DNA of 61,818 nt from Pseudodonghicola xiamenensis DSM 18339 (GTDB lineage Bacteria > Pseudomonadota > Alphaproteobacteria > Rhodobacterales > Rhodobacteraceae). The stretch spans positions 2,238 through 64,055 of the forward strand of contig NZ_KE386894.1 in NCBI RefSeq assembly GCF_000429365.1, written 5' to 3'. Under the pieces are notes generated by a model, which was not told where the DNA came from, searched no databases, and saw only the letters and a list, made by a program, of their open reading frames with translations. Both the position numbers and the translations under genes were made by a program. Positions 55,463 through 61,818 of the stretch are shown one piece after another. Positions within the stretch are counted from its first letter, which is position 1. Each line of letters opens with the position of its first letter.

Positions 55463-56914
55463 ATGTCGCTGAATTTGATTGAAGACGCCTGGATCCCGGT
55501 GATCTGCATGGATGGGACCCGGCGGGTGATTGCCCCCTGGCAGATGGCGGATACGGCGATCCTGCGGCCCGACTGGCCGCGCCCGGATCTGAACCTGGCC
55601 TGCTATGAGCTGCTGATCGGGCTGCTGTTTCTGGCCGATCCGCCGCGGGATGTCGAGGATTGGGAGGATCGCCAGGACCCCGATCCGGCGCGGCTGAAGG
55701 CGCGGCTTGCGCCCTATGCGCCCGCCTTCAACCTGCTGGGAGAGGGGCCGAGGTTCTTGCAGGATCTGGAACCGCTGGAGGGCGCGCCGAATGCGGTGGA
55801 CATGCTGTTCATCGACAGTGCCGGCGCCAGCACGGCGAAGAACAACGCCGACCTGATGGTGCATCGCGGCCGCTACGGCGCGCTCGATCTGCCGTTTGCG
55901 GCGATGGCGCTTTTTGCCTTCCAGGCCTTCGCGCCCTCGGGCGGGGCGGGCAACCGCACCTCGATGCGGGGGGGCGGGCCGCTGGTCACGCTGATCGACC
56001 CGCAAGCGGGCCTCTGGCCGCTGATCTGGGCGAACGTGCCCTACGGCGCGCCGGGAGAGGTTCAGGACCTGCCGTGGATGCGACCCACGCGGGTTTCCGA
56101 CAAGGGGCTTGAGACCTTTCCGCCCGAGGGCAAGACCTATGGGGTTGAGGCATTCTTCGGGATGCCGCGCCGGTTGCGCCTGGTGGCGGAAGACGGGCAG
56201 ATCGTTGGGGTGGTGCAGCGGCCCTGGGGCACGAATTACGCCAAATGGAAGCATCCGCTCAGCCCCTATTACCGGATGAAGCCGGGCGAGGAATGGCTGC
56301 CTGTGCATCCGCGTGCCGGGCGATTTGGCTATCGCAACTGGCTGGGCGTGATCGCCGGGTCGGCCACCAGCGAGACACGAGAGCTGGGCCTGATGCTGCG
56401 TGAACGCGGTGGCGCGGGCACGGTGGTGGTGGCGGGTTGGGCGATGGACAACATGAAGCCGCGCGATTTCATCTGGTCGGAGCAGCCGCTGCTGCGTCTC
56501 GAGCCCGAGGCCGAGTGGCGGCTTGAAGGGATGGTGCGCGCGGCTGAGGCGGCGGCGGTTGCCCTGCGCGGGGCGCTGGAGCCGGTCCTGGCGGGCGGCG
56601 AGGCCCGCGAGGCCGAGCGCGAGGCGTTCTTTGCCGCGACCGAGGGCGCATTCCGGCAGCGGGTCGATGCGATGATCGCGGGGGCGGATGTGTCCGCGCT
56701 CTGGCTGGCCGATCTGCGGGCGCAGGCGTTGACGCAGTTCGAGGCGCTGGCGCTGCCGGAGCTGGCCCTGCGCGACACCAAGCGGATGGAGCAGATCGTA
56801 GAGGCCCGCAAGTTTCTGGCCACGGCATTCAAAGGCTACGGCAAGCTGGGCAAAGAGATGTTCGGGCAACTGGGGCTTGAGGTTCCGGTGGCGAAAAAGG
56901 GGAAGGCGGCATGA
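55463..56914 (+). CDS. cas8e: Cascade large subunit Cas8e (Cse1)
   Basis: A 483-residue protein beginning MSLNLIEDAWIPVI, the standard Cse1 start, with GNRTSMRGGGPLVTLI, RPWGTNYAKWKHPLSPY and a C-terminal helical bundle. It recognises the PAM and recruits Cas3. Length is near E. coli Cse1 (502). GCGAGG ribosome site. Overlaps cas11 by four bases. Confidence 0.95.
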   Translation: MSLNLIEDAWIPVICMDGTRRVIAPWQMADTAILRPDWPRPDLNLACYELLIGLLFLADPPRDVEDWEDRQDPDPARLKARLAPYAPAFNLLGEGPRFLQDLEPLEGAPNAVDMLFIDSAGASTAKNNADLMVHRGRYGALDLPFAAMALFAFQAFAPSGGAGNRTSMRGGGPLVTLIDPQAGLWPLIWANVPYGAPGEVQDLPWMRPTRVSDKGLETFPPEGKTYGVEAFFGMPRRLRLVAEDGQIVGVVQRPWGTNYAKWKHPLSPYYRMKPGEEWLPVHPRAGRFGYRNWLGVIAGSATSETRELGLMLRERGGAGTVVVAGWAMDNMKPRDFIWSEQPLLRLEPEAEWRLEGMVRAAEAAAVALRGALEPVLAGGEAREAEREAFFAATEGAFRQRVDAMIAGADVSALWLADLRAQALTQFEALALPELALRDTKRMEQIVEARKFLATAFKGYGKLGKEMFGQLGLEVPVAKKGKAA

Positions 56915-57402
56915 GCGAGGATCACAAGAGTTTCGGCCAGACGGTGTTGGGCTGGTGGCGCGTCCATATCGGCGCCCGCGACAGCGCGCAGGCCCGTGCC
57001 TTGGCCGCCAGGCTGCGCCGTGCCGGGCCGGTGGAGGCGCTGAGCGAGCGGGCGGTGCAAGACCTGGCGCAGCAGATCCACGCCGGGCCCCGGCAGGCCG
57101 AAGCCTTGGCGCGTCTGGTGCGGCTTCTGGCCGAGATCCGCGAGCATGACAGCGCGCCCTTGGCACGGCGGCTGGGCGATGGCGTGCTGTCAGAACTGCG
57201 CTTCCAGCGGCTCATGCGGGCCGAGGGGGAGGAACGGGACGCGCTTTTGCGCCGGGCCATCGCGATGGCGGACCGGCGCTGTAATGTGGCGGCCCTGGCC
57301 ACCGACCTTTGGCGCTGGGACGATGCGACCCGCATCCGCTGGTGCTTTCACTATTTCGGGGCCGAGGCCCCCTCCGACGCAGTCAAGGAGACGACCGAAT
57401 GA
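56911..57402 (+). CDS. cas11: Cascade small subunit Cas11 (Cse2)
   Basis: A 163-residue helical, basic protein, the Cse2 size, recognised by position and by WWRVHIGARDSAQARALAARLRRA near the N-terminus (quoted only to locate it) and LRFQRLMRAEGEERDALLRR later. It stabilises the R-loop along the Cascade belly. Overlaps both neighbours by four bases. Confidence 0.92.
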   Translation: MSEDHKSFGQTVLGWWRVHIGARDSAQARALAARLRRAGPVEALSERAVQDLAQQIHAGPRQAEALARLVRLLAEIREHDSAPLARRLGDGVLSELRFQRLMRAEGEERDALLRRAIAMADRRCNVAALATDLWRWDDATRIRWCFHYFGAEAPSDAVKETTE

Positions 57403-58463
57403 CGACCTTTGTGCAATTCCACCTGCTGACAAGCTACGGCCCCTCGAACCCGAACCGTGACGATCAGGGGCGTCCGAAGCAGGCGATGGTGGGCGGGGCG
57501 CCGCGGCTGCGGATGTCGTCGCAATCGGTGAAACGGGCGCTCAGGGAAAGCGCGTTTTTTGCGCTGGATTTGCAGGGCAATATGGGCGTGCGCACCAAGC
57601 GGCTTTATGAGCGTCTGCTCAGCAAGCTGATCGAGGGCGGCGCGTCCGACACCGCTGCGCGGGCCGCGGCCGAGCAGGTGGCGGCGATCTTCGGCAAGCT
57701 CGAGGCGCCCAAGAAGGGGGAAGAGGCCCGGGTTGCGATGACGCTGGCCTTCATTTCCCCCGAGGAATGGGCCCTGGCCGAAGAACTGGCCGCCAAGGCC
57801 GTCGCGGGCGAGGCCCTGCCAAAGGACAAGGATCTGAAGAAAATCGTCCTGCGCCATGCCGACGGGGCGGTCGATATCGCCATGTTCGGCCGGATGTTGG
57901 CGGACGATGCCGATTTCAACCGCGACGCCGCGGTGCAGGTGGCGCATGCGATCACCACCCACAGCGCCCAGCCCGAGGAAGACTGGTTTTCGGCGGTGGA
58001 TGATCTGAACAAGGCCGAGGAGACCGGCGCCGGGCATCTGGGTGAAATCGCCTTCGGTTCGGGGGTGTTTTATCAATATGTCTGCGTGAACTGCGATCTC
58101 CTGATCGAGAACCTGAAGGGCGACAAGGAATTGGCGGCCAAGGGAATCGAGGCGCTGGCCCGGGCGCTGGCGCAGTCCACTCCACGCGGCAAGCAGAACA
58201 CCTTCGCGCATCATCCGCGCGCGCATTACATCCTGGCCGAACGCGGGCTGCAGGCGCCGCGCGATCTGTCGGGGGCGTTCTTTGCTCCGGTCAAGGCTCA
58301 GCCCTGGCTGGAAACCTCGGTCACGGAACTGAAAACGACCCGGGAAGCGATCGACGCTGCCTATGGTCAGGTCTGGGATGCGGATTGCGAGCTGCACGTG
58401 GGGCAAGGCGGCACACTGGCGGAGATCGTGGAGTTTGCCGGTCGCGCGGTGCGGGAGGCGTGA
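57399..58463 (+). CDS. cas7: Cascade backbone Cas7e (Cse4/CasC)
   Basis: A 354-residue RAMP-type backbone protein. It starts TTFVQFHLLTSYGPSNPNRD, with RLRMSSQSVKRALRES and the TTHSAQPEEDWFSAVDDL segment characteristic of Cas7e, and AQSTPRGKQNTFAHH near the end. Six copies coat the crRNA in Cascade. ATG overlaps the cas11 stop, which fixes the start. Confidence 0.95.
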   Translation: MTTFVQFHLLTSYGPSNPNRDDQGRPKQAMVGGAPRLRMSSQSVKRALRESAFFALDLQGNMGVRTKRLYERLLSKLIEGGASDTAARAAAEQVAAIFGKLEAPKKGEEARVAMTLAFISPEEWALAEELAAKAVAGEALPKDKDLKKIVLRHADGAVDIAMFGRMLADDADFNRDAAVQVAHAITTHSAQPEEDWFSAVDDLNKAEETGAGHLGEIAFGSGVFYQYVCVNCDLLIENLKGDKELAAKGIEALARALAQSTPRGKQNTFAHHPRAHYILAERGLQAPRDLSGAFFAPVKAQPWLETSVTELKTTREAIDAAYGQVWDADCELHVGQGGTLAEIVEFAGRAVREA

Positions 58464-59140
58464 TGCAACCCTATCTGGTGTTTGGTCTCTCGGCCACGCT
58501 CGGGTCCATGGGCGAACTGGCCGGGCACGAAAGGCGCGGCTCGCTGGCCTGGCCTGCGCGCTCGGCAGTGCTGGGGCTTCTGGGTGCGGCGCTGGGGGTG
58601 CGGCGCGACGGGGATTTCTCAGCGCTCGACGCGCTGTCTCTGGCCGTTGCGGTGTTCGATGACGGCGCAGGGCTGCGTGACTATCATACGGTGGAGACCG
58701 TGCCCTCGGCGGCGGTGAAACGGCCGAACTCCCGCCCCGAGGCCTTGGCGCAGGCGCGGCGGCGCAGCAATACCACGATCACCCTGCGCGATTACCGCAC
58801 AGGGGCGTTTTATGGAATCGCGGTCTGGGGCGGGGCGCTTGAACCGCTGCGCGCGGCCCTGCATGCGCCTCGGTTCACGCTCTATCTCGGGCGCAAATCC
58901 TGCCCGCTCAGCGCCCCGGTGGGGGCGCGGATCATCGAGGCGGACAGCCCCGAGGCGGCCCTGACACATCTGATTTTGCCGCCCTGGCGGCAGGGGGCGC
59001 GCGCCCGGGTCTTGTTGGAGGCAGCCGATCACGGTGAAGAGGTCCACGATCTGCCCGTGGATCGGGCGCGCTGGCATTTCGCCCCGCGCCATGTGGCACG
59101 GCGGGTGGTCGATATCGCACCAGACGGGGGGGCGGCATGA
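58463..59140 (+). CDS. cas5: Cascade subunit Cas5e (CasD)
   Basis: A 225-residue RAMP protein that caps the crRNA 5' handle. PYLVFGLSATLGSMGEL and AWPARSAVLGLLGAALGVRR match Cas5e starts, as do YHTVETVPS and LYLGRKSCPLSAP. The start overlaps the cas7 stop by one base (TGATG). Confidence 0.94.
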   Translation: MQPYLVFGLSATLGSMGELAGHERRGSLAWPARSAVLGLLGAALGVRRDGDFSALDALSLAVAVFDDGAGLRDYHTVETVPSAAVKRPNSRPEALAQARRRSNTTITLRDYRTGAFYGIAVWGGALEPLRAALHAPRFTLYLGRKSCPLSAPVGARIIEADSPEAALTHLILPPWRQGARARVLLEAADHGEEVHDLPVDRARWHFAPRHVARRVVDIAPDGGAA

Positions 59141-59808
59141 CGCTGTATCTGACCCGGTTGCGGGTGTCGCGCAGGCCGTCCGCCCGGGCGGTGGCCGCGC
59201 TGATCTCGCCACGCGATGCCACCGCGCGCATTGATGCGCATCACAAGCTGGTCTGGGCCGCCTTTGCCGACGGGCCGGAGCGGGCACGGGATTTCCTGTG
59301 GCGGGAAGAGGATGATGGCAGCTTTCTGACGCTTTCGGCGCGCCCGCCGCTGCCGATGGATCTGTTCGAGCCCTTTGAGACCAAACCCTTCGCTCCGGTT
59401 CTGGCGCCGGGTGAGCGGCTGTCCTTCGCGCTACGGGCCAATGCCACGCGGGCCAGGCGCGGGGCGGGGCGGGTCGATGTGGTGATGGATGCGCTGCATG
59501 CGCGGCCGGTGGCCGAGCGCGCTGCGGCGCGCCCCGAGGTGGCGCAACAGGAAGGCGCGGCCTGGCTTGCGCGCCAGGGGGAAAGCGCGGGGTTCACGCC
59601 GCTTTCCGTGACGGTCGAAGGCTATGCCACCCATGCGCTGCCGGGCCATCGCGGGCCGCGCAAGGGGCAGCCTCAGTTCGGCATTCTCGATATGTCGGGG
59701 GTGCTGGAGGTGACCGATCCGGCAGCCTTCTGCGCTCAGCTTGCGCAGGGCTTCGGGCGGGCCAAGGCCTTTGGCTGCGGCTTGATGCTGATCCGCCGGG
59801 CACGATGA
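59137..59808 (+). CDS. cas6e: CRISPR RNA endonuclease Cas6e (CasE)
   Basis: A 223-residue double-ferredoxin RNase that cuts the repeat hairpin. The candidate catalytic His is in DAHHKLVWAAF (H36, aligned with His20 of E. coli), followed by RARDFLWR. The C-terminal GFGRAKAFGCGLMLI is the Gly-rich RNA-binding loop. Four-base overlaps with cas5 and cas1. Confidence 0.94.
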   Translation: MTLYLTRLRVSRRPSARAVAALISPRDATARIDAHHKLVWAAFADGPERARDFLWREEDDGSFLTLSARPPLPMDLFEPFETKPFAPVLAPGERLSFALRANATRARRGAGRVDVVMDALHARPVAERAAARPEVAQQEGAAWLARQGESAGFTPLSVTVEGYATHALPGHRGPRKGQPQFGILDMSGVLEVTDPAAFCAQLAQGFGRAKAFGCGLMLIRRAR

Positions 59809-60749
59809 ACGGGGGGGAGCTGCCTGGCCTTGCCCCGCCGCATCCGATCCCGCTGAAGGATCGCGCCTCGCTGGTCTTTGTCGAACGCGCCCAGCTTGAT
59901 GTGCTGGATGGGGCCTTCGTGGCGGTGAATGCGGATGGTACCCGCACGCAGATCCCGGTGGGTGGGCTTGCGGGTATCATGCTGGAACCCGGGGCGCGCA
60001 TTTCCCATGCGGCGATTGCCTTGGCGGCGCGGGTCGGAACCTTGATCACCTGGGTGGGCGAGGGCGGCGTGCGGCTTTATTCCGCCGGCCAGCCGGGCGG
60101 GGCGCGGTCGGATCGCCTGTTGTGGCAGGCCGCGATTGCGCTGGACGATACGGCGCGGCTGCGGGTGGTGCGCAAGATGTTCGCGATGCGCTTTGACGAG
60201 GAGGCGCCGCAGCGCCGCTCGATCGAGCAACTGCGCGGCATCGAGGGAGTGCGGGTGCGCGAAAGCTATGCCCTGCTGGCGCAGCAATATGGCGTGCCCT
60301 GGAAGCGCCGGTCCTACGACCCGACGGATTGGGCGGCGGGCGATGTGCCGAACCGGTGTCTTTCGGCCGCGACGGCCTGCCTGCATGGGTTGACGGAAGC
60401 CGCGGTTCTGGCCGCCGGATATGCGCCGGCAATCGGCATGCTGCACAGCGGCAAGCCCTTGTCCTTCGTCTATGACATCGCGGATCTCTACAAGATCAAG
60501 ACCGTGGTGCCCGAAGCGTTCCGGATCGCCGGGCAGGCGGCCCGGGGCAAGCTTGAGATGACGCCCGACCGTGCCGTGCGTCTGGCCTGCCGCGACGTGT
60601 TCCGCCGCAGCGGCCTCTTGGGGCAGATCATCCCGGCCATCGAAGAGGTGCTCTCGGCGGGCGAGCTGCCGCGCCCCGAGCCACCTGCCGACAGCGTGGC
60701 CCCGGCTTTCCCGGATGCACCGCCCTCGGGCGATGCGGGGCATCGCTAG
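59805..60749 (+). CDS. cas1: CRISPR integrase Cas1e
   Basis: A 314-residue spacer-acquisition integrase. The metal ligands are present: E147 in GIEGVRVRESYALLAQQYGV, H214 in MLHSGKP, and D224/D227 in FVYDIADLYK. Forms a complex with Cas2. The C-terminal 35 residues are Pro-rich as in other Cas1e proteins. Overlaps cas6e by four bases. Confidence 0.96.
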   Translation: MNGGELPGLAPPHPIPLKDRASLVFVERAQLDVLDGAFVAVNADGTRTQIPVGGLAGIMLEPGARISHAAIALAARVGTLITWVGEGGVRLYSAGQPGGARSDRLLWQAAIALDDTARLRVVRKMFAMRFDEEAPQRRSIEQLRGIEGVRVRESYALLAQQYGVPWKRRSYDPTDWAAGDVPNRCLSAATACLHGLTEAAVLAAGYAPAIGMLHSGKPLSFVYDIADLYKIKTVVPEAFRIAGQAARGKLEMTPDRAVRLACRDVFRRSGLLGQIIPAIEEVLSAGELPRPEPPADSVAPAFPDAPPSGDAGHR

Positions 60750-61037
60750 ATGCTGGTGGTGGTGGTGGCCAATGCGCCCCCGCGACTGCGCGGGCGCCTC
60801 GCCGCCTGGCTGGTCGAGCTGCGGGCCGGGGTCTATGTCGGTGATTATTCCGCCCGCACGCGCCAGATGATCTGGGATCAGGTGCTGGCCGGGATCGACC
60901 GGGGCGATGCGGTGATGGTCTGGAAGGCGCCGACGGACCAGGGATATGATTTTCTCACCACCGGAAAAAATCGGCGCCTTCCGGTGGATTTCGACGGGCT
61001 GAAGCTGGTCAGTTTCTTTCCCGACAAGCGCGGCTGA
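60750..61037 (+). CDS. cas2: CRISPR-associated protein Cas2e
   Basis: A 95-residue protein with MLVVVVANAPPRLRGRLAAW and the GVYVGDYSARTRQMIWDQV Cas2e signature. It starts on the base after the cas1 stop codon. Short ferredoxin-like dimer that scaffolds the Cas1-Cas2 integrase. Confidence 0.95.
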   Translation: MLVVVVANAPPRLRGRLAAWLVELRAGVYVGDYSARTRQMIWDQVLAGIDRGDAVMVWKAPTDQGYDFLTTGKNRRLPVDFDGLKLVSFFPDKRG

Positions 61038-61118
61038 GGGCCGGGAATTTTCGCCGAAAAAATCGGTACGTTCTTTGACATTGCAAAAAATGTGGTAGAT
61101 CAATGCTCTACAGGAAGA
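61038..61118 (+). promoter_or_regulatory. CRISPR leader with promoter and IHF-like site
   Basis: This 81-bp AT-rich stretch links cas2 to the first repeat. It has a TTTTCG-C-CGAAAA dyad (61048-61060), a perfect TTGACA -35 hexamer (61075-61080) with a weak -10 around 61098-61104, and GATCAATGCTCTA at 61098-61110, which fits the IHF consensus WATCAANNNNTTR except at two positions. Its distance of 9-21 bp before repeat 1 matches the IHF location in the E. coli I-E leader. Confidence 0.65.
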
Positions 61119-61818
61119 CTGTTCCCCGCACGCGCGGGGATGAACCGAAAGTCAGCACCAGCTACGGCGAGGTGGATGCCTGTTCCCCGCACGCGCGGGG
61201 ATGAACCGGAGACCTGCCATGACTGACATCGTGAAGCAGCCTGTTCCCCGCACGCGCGGGGATGAACCGAAAGTCAGCACCAGCTACGGCGAGGTGGATG
61301 CCTGTTCCCCGCACGCGCGGGGATGAACCGGAGACCTGCCATGACTGACATCGTGAAGCAGCCTGTTCCCCGCACGCGCGGGGATGAACCGAAGGCCGGG
61401 CCGGGTCGGCACGGCGACGGGAACTGTTCCCCGCACGCGCGGGGATGAACCGGGTCAATCTCTGCCATATCGGCCTCCGGGGGACTGTTCCCCGCACGCG
61501 CGGGGATGAACCGACCATCAACGAAATGACCGCCGCGCTGAATGACTGTTCCCCGCACGCGCGGGGATGAACCGCCTGACACGGCTTCGGCCTTGGCCTG
61601 TTCCGCCTGTTCCCCGCACGCGCGGGGATGAACCGCGCCACGCTGATCGGGGCAGCCAACACGCTGACTGTTCCCCGCACGCGCGGGGATGAACCGCCTG
61701 ACACGGCTTCGGCCTTGGCCTGTTCCGCCTGTTCCCCGCACGCGCGGGGATGAACCGCGCCACGCTGATCGGGGCAGCCAACACGCTGACTGTTCCCCGC
61801 ACGCGCGGGGATGAACCG
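61119..61818 (+). CRISPR. Type I-E CRISPR array, 12 repeats, 11 spacers
   Basis: Twelve identical 29-bp repeats beginning CTGTTCCCCGC and ending GGGGATGAACCG recur every 61 bp with 32-bp spacers. The repeat has the I-E internal palindrome (CCCCGC and GCGGGG arms). Repeat 1 starts at 61119 and repeat 12 ends at the last base of the window, so the array may continue. Spacers 3 and 4 are identical to 1 and 2, and spacers 10 and 11 to 8 and 9, leaving seven unique spacers. The leader-proximal end is at cas2. Confidence 0.98.

Noticed and set aside
61162..61802. Open frames inside the CRISPR array
   Set aside because: They translate the 29-bp repeat again and again (RFIPARAGN-like units), so they are artefacts of the array.

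Overview
The window looks like a chromosomal segment of a GC-rich alphaproteobacterium, most likely a salt-tolerant Rhodobacterales member. This rests on codon and GC bias, a complete ectoine operon with its regulator, TRAP transport, a type I secretion (RTX) protein and typical alphaproteobacterial Pho-box-like sites. The taxon is inference; no rRNA or tRNA gene was seen.

Region 1 (1-11 kb) is phosphorus- and metal-related. A LysR regulator resembling the aminoethylphosphonate group faces a 1,583-residue secreted RTX protein with a metallophosphoesterase head. Next come a Zn-type alkaline phosphatase (PhoA) and a four-gene metal-type ABC system (Tat-exported CxxC protein, ATPase, FtsX-type permease, PCuAC-like His-rich protein). 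Pho-box-like sequences lie upstream of lysR and phoA.

Region 2 (11-20 kb) is a set of small modules: a membrane-anchored AraC regulator, an exported alpha/beta hydrolase, an AdiA/AdiC arginine-decarboxylase acid-resistance pair, a ParD-like antitoxin with zeta toxin, and an ArsR regulator coupled to an MFS exporter.

Region 3 (20-36 kb) holds ectR divergent from ectA-ectB-ectC-ask_ect, then a TAXI-type TRAP transporter with DUF1850 protein and a DctB/DctD-like two-component pair. An AcoR-like regulator with a degenerate ATPase domain follows, then a long palindrome, a zinc alcohol dehydrogenase and a membrane alpha/beta hydrolase.

Region 4 (36.4-52.6 kb) is the most unusual part. Fifteen genes form a transmembrane phospho-signalling cluster: four FHA proteins (one with RDD membrane domain, one with a periplasmic VWA, one soluble, one with a periplasmic trypsin-like protease), a PP2C phosphatase, two membrane Ser/Thr kinases, an ABC ATPase and FtsX-type permease, an exported formylglycine-enzyme-like (SUMF1) protein, an exported SH3-VWA protein, two lipoproteins and two small membrane proteins. 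The parts correspond to the threonine phosphorylation pathway (PpkA, PppA, Fha, TagR/S/T) that switches on type VI secretion in Pseudomonas, but no T6SS core gene is present, and both flanks are unrelated. PpkA appears split into kinase and VWA proteins, and a protease has been added. This is the best candidate for an undescribed system.

Region 5 (52.6-61.8 kb) is a complete type I-E CRISPR-Cas locus (cas3, cas8e, cas11, cas7, cas5, cas6e, cas1, cas2), a short AT-rich leader with a possible IHF site, and an array of 12 repeats and 11 spacers running to the window end. Only seven spacers are unique, because two neighbouring spacer pairs are each duplicated in tandem.
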